Assembly: GCA_007693595.1 (NCBI GenBank)
Contig: REDI01000089.1
Span: 1-64,000, forward strand
Length of the DNA stretch: 64,000 nucleotides
DNA from: Deltaproteobacteria bacterium
GTDB lineage: Bacteria > Myxococcota_A > UBA796 > GCA-2862545
Reading direction: 5' to 3'
Shown here piece by piece: positions 1-10,100 of the stretch. Position 1 is the first letter of the stretch. Every line of letters begins with the position of its first letter. The notes under the pieces are model-generated. The model made no database searches and was not told the origin of the DNA. It was given only the letters and a program-made list of their open reading frames with translations. The position numbers and the translations under genes are program-made.

Positions 1-57
1 CGCCACCGGCGGCGCTGAGCGAGACGGAACTGGGGCGGACGGGTGGGATGAGACAGG

Positions 58-234
58 ATGCTCGGCGGGGTGGCGGATCAAGGTGATTTCACTTGCTTTA
101 GCGGCTGTGTCTCCGAGGAGGGCACCACCGCCTGCGGCGATGCCTCGCTCCCCGAAGCGACGACTTTCCTCCTAGAAGACTCGGAGCAGCTTCAGGGCTG
201 CCTCGACCTGATCGATCTGGCGTGTGACCTCTGA
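58..234 (+). CDS. Small cysteine-containing ORF, unknown
   Basis: A 58-codon reading frame with four cysteines and an acidic, protein-like composition. It ends 38 bases before the next start. It is preceded in frame by stops at 16-18 and 49-51 and has only a weak purine-rich stretch ahead of the ATG. It could be a tiny real gene, or the tail of a larger gene off the left edge that has lost frame. No function is recognised. Confidence 0.3.
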   Translation: MLGGVADQGDFTCFSGCVSEEGTTACGDASLPEATTFLLEDSEQLQGCLDLIDLACDL

Positions 235-271
235 GGTTGAGCCAGGATCCCCTCCCGTTCATGGAGTCCCA

Positions 272-883
272 ATGACACTGCATGCGATTGGATCGCACAC
301 CCGCAAGAAGCGGCTGCTGGTTGCGGCGCTGGGCCTGGTCGGCCTGAGTCAGTTTCTGATGGGGCTGACCTGCCTCTCGCAGTCCGATGTCGACACTTGC
401 CTCGCCGGCGAGTTCGTGTGTGCCCGCAACCTGCCCCTGAACGCCGCGGCGGAGCCAGGGCTGCTCACCGTCTCGGTGCAGCCCGCCGAGGTCTTCTGCG
501 GCTCGGGAACCTTCCGGAACGGGCGACCGCTGGTGCTCAAGGTCGACCGCAGCCTGTACCAGGCGCGCCAAGACACGGTCGAGGTGCGTTGTGCGGAGCG
601 TCCGGGGGGGCGTCGCTCGTGGCGGATTGAGCACAGGGTCGAGCACCAAGCCCATCCCTCTTTAGGCGCCGGGGAGCTCAAGATCGAACTGTACGACGAC
701 GCGCGGGAGGCCGCTGGAGAGGACCGCATCGAGCTCCTGGCTGCCGGTCACGGCTACGTCGAGGAGGCCCATCGACGAGGGACTCCAGGCCAGAAACATG
801 TGGTCTACTACGACGTGAGTCAGGATCCGCCGGTTGCCGTCTCGGAGACGGCATGGCGGGCCCTGGCCTACAACAACCCGTAG
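272..883 (+). CDS. Secreted or lipid-anchored protein of unknown function
   Basis: This 203-residue protein begins at the ATG at 272, which has a GGAG five bases upstream; a GTG at 224 is a possible longer start without a clear ribosome site. The N-terminus is basic (RKKR) followed by a hydrophobic stretch of about 18 residues ending in MGLTC, so it is exported and perhaps lipidated at that Cys, although the lipobox is not ideal. The rest is a soluble domain with scattered cysteines and no motif I recognise. It precedes a decayed lipoprotein gene on the opposite strand. Confidence 0.6.
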   Translation: MTLHAIGSHTRKKRLLVAALGLVGLSQFLMGLTCLSQSDVDTCLAGEFVCARNLPLNAAAEPGLLTVSVQPAEVFCGSGTFRNGRPLVLKVDRSLYQARQDTVEVRCAERPGGRRSWRIEHRVEHQAHPSLGAGELKIELYDDAREAAGEDRIELLAAGHGYVEEAHRRGTPGQKHVVYYDVSQDPPVAVSETAWRALAYNNP

Positions 884-992
884 CCGGTGGACCCGGCGAG
901 GTCCTAGGAGCCCGTGCCGCGATCTCGCGTCGTGCCCGGTCGGTGCTTCGACGCGCTCACCCGACGTCGAGCTGCCCCTTGAAGGTCCCGCT

Positions 993-1840
993 CTACTCTA
1001 GACAGTAGACCAGATCGCAGCTCATATCGTCTGGACAACGGAGGTCTTCGCACTGCGACACCTCGGCCGTGAAGGCGTGAACCGCGCCGCCGCTCAGGCC
1101 CGCCTGGTTCTGGGAGAAGGTGACGTCGACCAGGGTCGGACGGCTCCCGCCCTCCCAACCGTCGTGGTACACCGCCCCGCCGGACTGGTCCGCGACATTC
1201 CCGCCGAAGAGCGCGTCGGTGAAGGAGGGGCTGCTCTCCCCCTCGGCCCCGCGGTTGTACACCGCGCCCCCGGAGTAGACCGCGGTGTCGCCAACGAATA
1301 TCACGCGGCTCAGCGCGGGGTCGCAGGTTCCGTGCGTTGCCTGCGTTCCAGGGCCTAGAGAAGCCGACAGTCCAGAGCTCTTGAACACCAGCGCCTCTGA
1401 AGGCCGATGAGAAATGCGTGTCGACGGGCACGCGGGGGAGGTCTACCGCCATCCGGCGGGCCCTTGCACGGTTGAGGATCGGCACGTGGCATGGGGGCTA
1501 TCCTCTGTCTGTCCAGGCAGTGGTCCGGGTCGATCGGGTGATCCGAGATTGGGTTCCCGCCCGTGTTGACGACGTACTCATGGCAGACGAACCCGTCGAG
1601 TCCGTGGTGGGGAAGTGGACCTGCTCGCAGCTCAGACCCGACGAGGTACACTGGACCGCTGCGATCCGGCATTGGCCAGAAACATCGGTCACCTGGCAGG
1701 CGTCGCAAACGGGGAGCGTCGCTGGGCTCCGAGTCGGGATCGCCGGACCTGCAGGCCAGAGCCAAACTAAGGATGCCGATGCCTAGGACCGATCGCAGGG
1801 GGGCGCGAGGAGCGGCTCGATCGCTCTTGGGTCGAGACAT
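993..1840 (-). pseudogene. Decayed Cys-rich lipoprotein with Pmp-like beta-helix repeats
   Basis: The start at 1840 gives a good lipoprotein signal peptide (LSLALACRSGD) followed by an acidic linker. The reading then makes sense only by switching frame: the segment after SDAP continues in another frame as VCDACQVTDVSGQC, returns to the first frame around FVCHEYVVNTGGNP, and the last 130 residues lie in a further frame (ORF 993-1388). That last part has repeated SGGAVY motifs typical of polymorphic outer-membrane/right-handed beta-helix proteins. At least two frameshifts are needed, so I call it a pseudogene of a surface lipoprotein. Sequencing error is the alternative. The exact breakpoints are not resolved. 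Confidence 0.6.
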
Positions 1841-2205
1841 CTGAGATCCCTGTGGGAGAAGTTCGAGCGGGCGGGCAACGCCATACCTGTTAGAAAGCGT
1901 CCTATCTTCTGTAATATGATCCGCTACCCCCGAAGGATGCGTTTGCGCCCGGCCGGGTGCAACCCGTGAACACGACCGTGAGGGAGTCCGGCGTCTCCCC
2001 CCGCGGTCCCTCTTCGTCCCGAGCGTGCGGAACGACCGAAGTCTCGCCCTTTGCAGAACATCTAGCTTCGGCCTTCTCCTATCCCTCCGAGACCCTTGGG
2101 CTTCCCGGAAGAATGGGCGAAGGTCATGGCGCGGCACCGCAGCGGGACGACCCTGGCCTAGGTGAAGCGGACCATCGAGCTCGGCAAGGACCATGGTGCC
2201 TCCAA

Positions 2206-2228
2206 CCGTAGTCCGCTCAACTTCGGAG
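2206..2228. repeat. Inverted copy of the 31-bp repeat core
   Basis: These 23 bases are the exact reverse complement of the core of the third tandem unit (2408-2430). The spacing makes a large inverted repeat with a loop of about 180 bases. Confidence 0.75.
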
Positions 2229-2345
2229 GTATGGCACCGTAGTCGAAGGAACTTCGGAGGGCGCAGGCGACCCAGCGCCGCCACCGGCGGAAGATCCGCC
2301 TTCGCTCGTCTCAAGCCTTGGCCGGCGACCCCATAGAGCCCTCGG

Positions 2346-2438
2346 GGTCCGAAGTTTAACGGACTACGGTCCCCAAGGTCCGAAGTTAAGCGGACTACGG
2401 TCCCCGAGGTCCGAAGTTGAGCGGACTACGGTCGCCGA
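2346..2438. repeat. Three tandem 31-bp repeats
   Basis: Units begin at 2346, 2377 and 2408 and share the core GGTCCGAAGTT, two or three variable bases, then CGGACTACGGTC. They differ at only a few positions. The copies abut with no unique spacers, so this is not a CRISPR array. They may be a remnant of a mobile-element end or a regulatory repeat upstream of the oxidoreductase gene. Confidence 0.8.
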
Positions 2439-2673
2439 CGGCCTTCTCCACCGCCCGCTCAGGCGTCGCCCGGAGGTCGCGCCTCGACCGTGCATGGTCC
2501 CGCAGTGCCCTGGCCGGGCGCTCCTGGTCCGTTCATCCGCCGTTATGGATCGAACCCTCAACCCTGTGGTGGCGCCCGCGCGCCCATCCGTGGAGCCTCG
2601 AAGTCTTGCAGGCTCCAGCCCGCCGCGGCGCCGCGTTCGTGGTAAGGGGCGCCACCGACCCGAGGGAGTCCCC

Positions 2674-3762
2674 ATGACCGTCTCCGAAGCCACCACCCAC
2701 GACCGCGTCGTAATCCACAAGGCGGGCTCCTTTGACCAGCTGCGCATCGAGACCCATCCCGCCCTGCAGCCTGGCCCCGGGGAAGTGCGCATCGACGTCG
2801 CGGCCTCGGGCATCAACTATGCCGACGTCATCGTACGCATGGGCCTGTACGCCTCGGCCAAGGAGCTGGTCGGCTGGCCGATCACGCCCGGGTTCGAGGT
2901 GTCGGGTCGGGTGAGCGCCATCGGCGCGGATGTGAGCCACGTGGCGGTGGGGCAGCGAGTCCTCGCCGTGACGCTCTTCGATGGCTACGCCACCCAGGTC
3001 TGCGTGCCAGGCCACCAAGTCTTCGCCCTGCCCGACGATCTGGGCTTTGTCGAGGCCGCAGGCCTGCCCGCGGTGTTTATGACGGCCTGGATGGCGCTGT
3101 CGTTCCTGGCCCACCCGCGGCCTGGCGACACCCTGCTGGTCCACTCGGCGGCGGGGGGGGTGGGAAGCAGCCTGGTCCAGCTCGCCAAGGCCCGTGGCTG
3201 TCGGGTCGTGGGTGTGGTCGGAGGCAGCCACAAGGTCGCTGTCGCCCGTGAGTTGGGCTGCGACGTGGTGATCGACAAGTCCACCCAGGATCTCTGGGCC
3301 CAGGCCCAGGCGGCGGCGCCAGACGGCTACGACGTGGTGCTCGACGCGAACGGTGTGTCCACCCTCTCCGGCAGCTACGACGCCCTCCGCGCGGCCGGCA
3401 AGCTGGTGGTCTACGGCTTTGGCTCCATGATGCCTCGCACGGCCGGGCGCCCGAACTACGCACGACTGGCCGTCGACTTCCTGCGCACGCCACGCTTCAA
3501 CCCGCTCAATCTGACCAACCACAGCAAGAGCGTGCTGGCCTTCAACCTCTCCTATCTGTTCGATCGCACCGATCTGCTCGCCGAGGGCATGGCCGACATC
3601 ATGGGCCTGCTCGCCGAGGGGGCGATCCGACCACCTCCCGCCACCGAGTACGCCTTTGCCGATGTGGCGCAGGCCCACCGCGACATCCAGTCGGGCACGA
3701 CGACCGGAAAGCTGGTGCTGGTGATCGAGCCGGCCGCGACAGCCGATCCGCCATCTTCTTAG
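2674..3762 (+). CDS. Zinc-independent quinone oxidoreductase/VAT-1-like MDR dehydrogenase
   Basis: This 362-residue medium-chain dehydrogenase/reductase probably reduces a quinone or enone with NAD(P)H in the cytoplasm; the substrate is unknown. The start at 2674 follows GAGGGAG; a longer reading frame upstream has non-coding composition. The N-terminal GroES-like domain contains PGPGEVRIDVAASGINYADV and PGFEVSGRVSAIG. The Rossmann domain has the nucleotide-binding SAAGGVGSSLVQLA near residue 158. The catalytic and structural zinc cysteines of alcohol dehydrogenases are absent. The C-terminal half, with a pattern like FNPLNLTNHSKSVLAFNLSYLF, resembles the synaptic vesicle VAT-1 subfamily. It stands alone downstream of a repeat-rich region. 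Confidence 0.85.
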   Translation: MTVSEATTHDRVVIHKAGSFDQLRIETHPALQPGPGEVRIDVAASGINYADVIVRMGLYASAKELVGWPITPGFEVSGRVSAIGADVSHVAVGQRVLAVTLFDGYATQVCVPGHQVFALPDDLGFVEAAGLPAVFMTAWMALSFLAHPRPGDTLLVHSAAGGVGSSLVQLAKARGCRVVGVVGGSHKVAVARELGCDVVIDKSTQDLWAQAQAAAPDGYDVVLDANGVSTLSGSYDALRAAGKLVVYGFGSMMPRTAGRPNYARLAVDFLRTPRFNPLNLTNHSKSVLAFNLSYLFDRTDLLAEGMADIMGLLAEGAIRPPPATEYAFADVAQAHRDIQSGTTTGKLVLVIEPAATADPPSS

Positions 3763-3784
3763 GTCGTCCTTGGCGTTCGAAAGG

Positions 3785-3827
3785 GCACGAAGCGGGGCCT
3801 GTGCGCCACGGAGCGGGCCCGTCGTGC
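3785..3827 (+). terminator. Possible terminator hairpin after the oxidoreductase
   Basis: GCACGA (3785-3790) pairs with TCGTGC (3822-3827), with further partly paired G/C runs inside. There is no T run, so this is only a candidate. Confidence 0.25.
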
Positions 3828-3927
3828 GGGGACAGGGTCTATCCGGGAAGCCCAGGCGCGAGCCGCCACGGTGGTCGCCTCCTGGGTCCCGGCCGTTTAG
3901 ACCACTCGACAGTTGGAGGCGAGGGTC

Positions 3928-6900
3928 ATGGTGTTAGGTCACGTTAAGTTCTCGGATCGGGCCGGTCGAGGGAGTGGGCCTGTTGCGCACGCGGCCTGGG
4001 TAGGCGTCGCGCTCCCTCGGGGCTGCGTCTCCTCTCGCTGGCGGTGGCCTCAGCTCCTCGCGCCGGCCCTCAGTGCGGCGGTGCTCGCGGCGGGATGCTC
4101 ACGTCCTGGGCCGGATCTCTCAGCGATCGGGGGGAGCCCTCCACCGGCTCAGACGACGGATGCGATGCCCTCGAGCGACAGCGCGGCGCCGATCGCTTAC
4201 CCAACGGACCTCGACAGCGACATCGTCAAGGTCTCCCCGCCCTGCGTGGTCACCGCCTCTGAGGAGGTCTGGTGCTGGGAGTCCTCCACGGGGTCCCATG
4301 CCCTCACGCGCATCGATCTTCCACCGTCGACCGGGGTTCTCCCCATCCACCTCGGCGTGTGCGGGTGGACGTCGAAGGGTGCGGTCTGCGTCGGGGATAG
4401 CCCAGATCCTCTCACAGGCGGCCTGGGCCTGAGCGATGTGTGGTGGGATGAGGAGTCCGTGGTCTTCCCCGATGGCTACCGACCGACCCGACACGTTCGC
4501 GTTCGACCCGACGCCACCGAGGTGGTGAGGACCCCGTGTCCAGACTGGGACTTCGGCTTGGTGTGGCGCGTCGGCGATCGGCTGGAGACGGACTGCTTGA
4601 CCGCCGATGTCTCCTCGCTGGCCGATACGGTCTCCCTGGCTGGAGGCGGGGACCATGTCTGTGGCGTTCATGCCGATGGCGGCGTGTCCTGTCTGCTGCT
4701 CATGCCCAACCGAGGAGCGCCGATGTCGGCGGAGGGGGATGGTCGCGTACCGGGCCTCACCGACGTCGTCGAGCTGGCTCTCGGCGGCGGCATCGGCTGC
4801 GCGCGACACAGCACGGGCCGGGTCTCTTGCTTTGGGTACTCGAGTAGGATCGAGCACTTCTTCGGCGAGGTTCGGACCCACCGGGGTCGTGTTCAGCCTC
4901 CCTTCGATATCGGCGTAGAAGGGGCCACCGCCTTGGCGATGAACTACGACCAGATCTGCATCGCCCAGGGGCCCAGAGTGCAGTGCCACCTTCCGTTTAC
5001 GGGGAACGGTCAGCCCGCGGACATGCCGATCTACGGTCTGCCGCCCGTCTCCTTCGCCAGCAGGGCCTGGGATCGGGGGGCAGGCGGTGGCTGTGCAACG
5101 GCCCGATCGGGAGACGTCTGGTGTTGGGACCCTACGTCTGCGTACCGGCCTCAGAAGACCGAGCTCCGCCCTGTCGCCCTGGCCGGCCACATGGCGCTCA
5201 CCGCCGAGGGGGACCTCTATCGCTATCACAAGGGCCAGTGGACCCTGCACACCCGATCCGTCTGGCCTGAGCCCCCTAAGGGCGTCACGCTCTCCGCCTC
5301 AACCGGCCGGGCTTGTGCCGAGGTCTCCGGCCAGGAGCCCCGCTGTGTGACCGCCGTCTCGCACACCGCTGCGATCTCCAGGGCGACAGACGGCGGCGAG
5401 CGCGTCGACAAGCAGGGCCGCGCGTACTCCCCGACCAGGTCCGAGTCGTCGGGCACGGTCTTGTCGGGGGTGGGGATTTGGTCGTACCTGGAGGTCGATG
5501 GCGGAACGCAGAGCGGCGCGAGGCCGATCCCGCGCCGAACGCCGCCACCTCCGCTGCCCACCGTGCCCTGGCCCGAGGTGGGGTCCGGTACGGCGCTCGT
5601 TCGTTCGGAGGGAGACTTCGCTTTCGACGAAGAGGGATGGGCCTATCGCGAGGTAGGAGGAGCGCCGCACCTCGTGCCCGAGGGGTTCAAGCCGGCGGAT
5701 CCAGCGATGGCCCGACACTGTCCACTCCAAGCGACGCTTCGGGATTGTGAGCGACGCTACGCCCAAGTCGGAGGGCCGCTGCGGTGGACTCGCTGGGGTG
5801 CTCTCACCCCGAGCGGGGAGCTGATCTGGTTGGATCTCCACAACGGAGAGCTCACCCTAAAGAGGGAGAGCGGAGATTTCTCGCGAGTCAAGCAGGTCGT
5901 AAAGAGCACGATGGGCGCGCCGCCCTTCCTCCTGCACCAGGATGGGCGCGTCTCCGCAGGGAAGGGCGCAAAGGGGTACGCCGTCGATTCCTTCGGTCCA
6001 GCGACCGAAATCGCTACCGCCGATCGCACCTTGTGTGCGCTTGTCGACGAGCGGGTCTGGTGCGTCGGCCAGGATCTTCCCCTCTGGGACACGGGGATCG
6101 ATCAGGCGGTGCAGCTCGTCGGGAGCGGCAAGGCCATCTGTGCGCGACAGCGGACAGGGCGCGTCCAATGCATCGAAGGACCCCTACAGTGGTACAGCCC
6201 CTCACGGCCCGGAGATCCTTCGACGGGAGTGGTTCGGACGGGCGTCTCCGATCAGGGGTTGGAGGACGTCGTCTCCTTCGACGCCCAGTGGCCCAACACC
6301 TTTCGAGCGGTTCGAGCCGACGGAACGCTCTGGGTCCGTGACGGGGCGCGCCATCTCGCGCCCCTTCGTCAGCTTCTCCGGGTAAAGGACGTGGTCACCA
6401 ACAGTGTCTCTGCGCTGCGCGGGGGAGGCTGCGCGCTCGCGAGTGACCGTTCGGTCTGGTGCTGGACGACGGACGCGCTGGTCGAGACGGGCACGAAGGC
6501 GGGGGCCCTCTCGCCGGGGCAGTCCCCGATGTGGCTCAGCGACGAGGGCCACGTGGAGGCGTGGGAAGACGGCATCGCCGCGCGCGTGGTCGATGACCTG
6601 TGGCCATCCCCACCCGACGGCGTGAGGGTGGGGGAGCTCGCCGGGGCGATCTGTGCCTTCGTGCCGGGCGGCGAGGTGCGCTGTGTGGGCGAGAAGATTC
6701 TACCCCCTGGCCCGATATCGGACTGGACACGCGATCGCGTTCTTCATGGCTCAAAGGGCGTCTTGACTCGAGACGGCGGCGCCCTGAAGCCCGTGACCTT
6801 TCTGAATGAGAAGGGTGGATCCATCCAACCGCCCAAGAAGATCCGCCTCCTTGGGCGAGGGGTCCTCGGCGACGGGGTCCTCTACACATGTTCTTTCGAC

Positions 6901-7128
6901 GGGACATGTCGACGGGTCCTCCCGGAGAGGGAGTTCGTCGATGCGCGGGGCCGGCTTGTCCTAGACGCGAGCGGCGTAGCCTACGACGTCGGTGGGCGGG
7001 TCGTGTTCGAGGGGGCCCAGGCCCTTGGAGGCGGCTCGATGTCGCTGATCGACCGAGAGGGGACGGCTTGGGCCGTCGGGGTGCCGGGCTACGAGGGCTG
7101 GCGACAGCTGGCGGTTCGGGAGCAGTGA
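3928..7128 (+). CDS. Large RCC1-like repeat lipoprotein, first of a tandem pair
   Basis: A 1,066-residue exported protein of unknown role. The ATG at 3928 is chosen over the TTG at 3913 because GGAGGCGAG sits directly upstream. A hydrophobic stretch ends in LAAGC, giving a lipidated Cys at about residue 57, after an unusually long N-region. The mature protein has many short repeats in which a Cys, a Gly and a Val/Trp-Cys recur, such as HVCGVHADGGVSC, IGCARHSTGRVSC and GGCATARSGDVWCW. These look like RCC1/beta-propeller blades stabilised by disulfides. It is closely related to the next gene, including an identical stretch around SSLADTVSLAGGGDHV. Its surface location is inferred from the lipobox; no enzymatic motif is visible. 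Confidence 0.8.
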   Translation: MVLGHVKFSDRAGRGSGPVAHAAWVGVALPRGCVSSRWRWPQLLAPALSAAVLAAGCSRPGPDLSAIGGSPPPAQTTDAMPSSDSAAPIAYPTDLDSDIVKVSPPCVVTASEEVWCWESSTGSHALTRIDLPPSTGVLPIHLGVCGWTSKGAVCVGDSPDPLTGGLGLSDVWWDEESVVFPDGYRPTRHVRVRPDATEVVRTPCPDWDFGLVWRVGDRLETDCLTADVSSLADTVSLAGGGDHVCGVHADGGVSCLLLMPNRGAPMSAEGDGRVPGLTDVVELALGGGIGCARHSTGRVSCFGYSSRIEHFFGEVRTHRGRVQPPFDIGVEGATALAMNYDQICIAQGPRVQCHLPFTGNGQPADMPIYGLPPVSFASRAWDRGAGGGCATARSGDVWCWDPTSAYRPQKTELRPVALAGHMALTAEGDLYRYHKGQWTLHTRSVWPEPPKGVTLSASTGRACAEVSGQEPRCVTAVSHTAAISRATDGGERVDKQGRAYSPTRSESSGTVLSGVGIWSYLEVDGGTQSGARPIPRRTPPPPLPTVPWPEVGSGTALVRSEGDFAFDEEGWAYREVGGAPHLVPEGFKPADPAMARHCPLQATLRDCERRYAQVGGPLRWTRWGALTPSGELIWLDLHNGELTLKRESGDFSRVKQVVKSTMGAPPFLLHQDGRVSAGKGAKGYAVDSFGPATEIATADRTLCALVDERVWCVGQDLPLWDTGIDQAVQLVGSGKAICARQRTGRVQCIEGPLQWYSPSRPGDPSTGVVRTGVSDQGLEDVVSFDAQWPNTFRAVRADGTLWVRDGARHLAPLRQLLRVKDVVTNSVSALRGGGCALASDRSVWCWTTDALVETGTKAGALSPGQSPMWLSDEGHVEAWEDGIAARVVDDLWPSPPDGVRVGELAGAICAFVPGGEVRCVGEKILPPGPISDWTRDRVLHGSKGVLTRDGGALKPVTFLNEKGGSIQPPKKIRLLGRGVLGDGVLYTCSFDGTCRRVLPEREFVDARGRLVLDASGVAYDVGGRVVFEGAQALGGGSMSLIDREGTAWAVGVPGYEGWRQLAVREQ

Positions 7129-7195
7129 GTGGGGTTGGCGATCCTGGGGTGCGGTCGCCGCGTCGTGGTTGAACGGAACGCTAGAGGAGGGCGCC

Positions 7196-10100
7196 ATGGG
7201 GTTCGATGATCGCGAGAACACTTTACGGGTAGTGGACGAAAATCTTTCGATTTTGGAAGGTTCAGCCCTCCTTCCGCGGGGCCGCGGATCCGATCGGTGG
7301 CGACGCTTGCTCGCGCCGGCTCTCGGTGCGGCCATGCTCGCGGCGGGCTGCGCGCGCCCTGGCCCGGATCCTTCGTCGATCGTGGAGAGCCATCGATCGG
7401 CCCAGAAGCGGGCTGCGGTGATCTCGGAAGACGTCGCGGAGCCGATCGCCTACCCCACCGACCTCGACAGCGACATCGTCCAGATCTCCCCACCGTGTGT
7501 GCTCACCGCATCGGGGGAGATCTGGTGCTGGGGCGAACCCTCGGGCTCGCACGCCCTCACTCGAATGGATCTCCCCTTGTCCTCCGGGGTCCCCCCGTAC
7601 CACTACGACGCGTGCGGATGGACGGACCAAGGCCTGGTCTGCACCGGCGAGCCCGGTTCTCCAAGCGGGGGGATAGGCTTGAGCGGCGTGTGGTGGGATC
7701 AAGAGTCTGTGATCTTCCCCGGCGGGAGTCCTGCGACCCGGAACTTTCGGGTCCGCCCCGAAGCGACCGAGGTTGTCGTGACCCCCTGCCCGCACTGGGA
7801 CTTCGGCCTGGTGTGGCGCGTGGGGGATCGGCTCGAGACGGACTGCCTACCCACCGACGTCTCCTCGCTGGCCGATACGGTCTCGCTCGCTGGAGGGGGA
7901 GACCATGTCTGCGGTGTGCACGCCGACGGCGGCGTCTCGTGCCTCCTGCTCATGCCCAACCGGGGAAAGCCCATGTCGGAGAGCGGCGATGGCCGGATCC
8001 CCGGCCTCTCCGACGTGGTCGAGGTGGTCACAACCAACGGGATGGGCTGCGCGAGGCACAGCACGGGGCGGGTCTCCTGCTTCGGAGAGCGCCTGGGGCT
8101 GAGGGAGTACTTCGGAGACATTGCGAGCCACAAGAGAGATGCACAGCCCCCCATCGACATCGGCGTGGAGGGCGCCACCGCCCTTGCCCTAAGCAATGGC
8201 CACTTCTGCATCGCCCAGGGGCCGAGGCTGCAGTGCTTTGAGCCTCTCCGTTCGAGCATGCTCCGGGTCGAGAGCCCCGTCTACGGGCTGCCACCTGTCG
8301 TATCGATGAGTCCATACTCTGGCCCTGGCGATCGGTTTGGCGGCTGTGCGCTGTCGGTGGCTGGCGTGGCGTGGTGTTGGGACAGCAGCACGGCCTTCGT
8401 GCCCAAGAACACCGGGCTTCGCCCGGTCGCGCTGGAAGGGCAGCTGGCGTTGACCCAAGATGGGGATCTTCATCGCTTTCAGGAGGGGGCCTGGGCTGTG
8501 CACACCCGGTCCATCTGGCCCGAGCCTCCAGACCTGATCGAGCTTCAATCTGCTCCAGGACGGGTCTGCCTCGAAGCCCCTGGGCACGAGAAGAGGTGCG
8601 TCCAGGAGATGTGGCTCGCGGGAGCCCTCAGAGGCGACGTCCGCATCGATGAAGAAGGGCGCGCCTTCTTCACGGGCATCGGCTTTGGTAGGCACACGTC
8701 ACTGTCAGGGCGCGGTCGTTGGTCCTACCTCGAGGTCGAGGGTGGACGCATGAGTGATGCGAAGCCCATCGAGCGCCGCACCCTTCCACCTCCGCTCTCC
8801 AAGGTGCCTTGGCCCTCCGTCACGCCGGGCGTTCCCGTCGTCGCGTCGCACGGTCGGTTCGTGTTTGACGCCGAGGGCTGGGCCTATCGAGACACACCGT
8901 TTGCGCCTGATTTCGTGTTCGAGGGCCACAAGCCCGCGGACCCGGTTGGCGCCGAGCACTGTCCCTTCGATGTGCCCCTCAAGGACTGTGAGCAGCTCTA
9001 TGCTTCGGTGGGTGTTCCCTTGCGGTGGACCCATGCAGGCGCCCTCACGCCGAACGGCCAGCTGATGACGCCGCTCGAAAACTTGGATGGGTAGCTGTAC
9101 ATGTACACCGATCCAGAGCGATTCGTAGATGCCCAGAAGGTGGTGAAGGCCTCGTCCAAGACGGTACTCCTTCATCACGACGGTCGGATCTCGGCCCGAG
9201 GCAACGCGAAGACCTTTCCTGTCGACACGCTCGGTGCCGCCTCCGATATCGCCGTCGATCGACGGCAACTGTGCGCGCTGGTCGATGGGCGGGTTTGGTG
9301 CGTCAGCAAAGACCGTCCGGCCTGGGACACAGGGATCGATCAGGCTGTCCAGCTCGTCTCGATGGAAGAAACGGTGTGCGCTCGGCAGGAGACGGGGCGC
9401 GTGAAGTGTCTGAATGGACCCCTTCAAGCGCGTGAAGTGGCGCAGTCCGGGGGGCCGCCTACGGTCGAGATCGTCCCCGGAGTTCTCGACGCCGGCATCG
9501 AAGACGTCGTCGATCTCGATTCCTTCGGCCCATTCACGCTTCGGGCTGTTCATGCGGATGGTGGTGTCTCGATCTCCCAAGGGGGGCGATACCTGGGACC
9601 CATTCGGCAGCTCTCCAATGTCCAGGCTGTCGCGCCGGGTCGTTCGGACATCAACGCGGGAAATTGCGCCATTGCGGGCGACGGGGCGGTCTGGTGCTGG
9701 CAAGACGATCGACTGGTCGACACCGGCGCGAGAGCGCTCTCCATCTCCGGGACCCAAGAACCCCTTTGGCTCACCGAAGAGGGCCACGTCGAGGTCTGGT
9801 ATGACGGCGCAGTGCGCCGCGCTGTCGATGACCTCTGGCCCTCCCCTCCCGATGACCTACGGGTGGGGGGCCTCCCGTGGCGGGGTTGCGCCTATGTCCC
9901 CGGCGGCGAGGCGCGATGTTGGGGCGAGGACGCCGCACCGGCCGGACCGCTGCTGGACTGGACCGTAGAGGGGGTGGTTCACGCGAAGCGAGGGGTCTTG
10001 CTCGCGAAAAAAGGTTCTTTCAAGCCCGTGACCTTCCAGGCCGCCAGCGGGCGGACGCTCCCCGCGCCCAAGCGAGCGCGCCTCACATACAAGGGGGTCT

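Larger units (their letters stand above)
1841..2673. other. Intergenic region with repeats and a possible transposase scrap
   Basis: No convincing gene. It holds the tandem and inverted 31-bp repeat described separately. Around 2099-2220 one plus-strand frame reads like a degraded helical protein (FPEEWAKVMARHRSG, a stop, then VKRTIELGKDHG), loosely reminiscent of insertion-sequence accessory proteins. That resemblance is weak. Long minus-strand reading frames here are shadows without plausible composition. Confidence 0.4.

Noticed and set aside
1355-2314. 319-codon minus-strand ORF
   Set aside because: Only the part from 1840 downward has protein-like features; the N-terminal half is random and runs through the repeats.
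2346-2438. Possible CRISPR-like repeats
   Set aside because: The three 31-bp units abut without unique spacers, and no cas gene is nearby.
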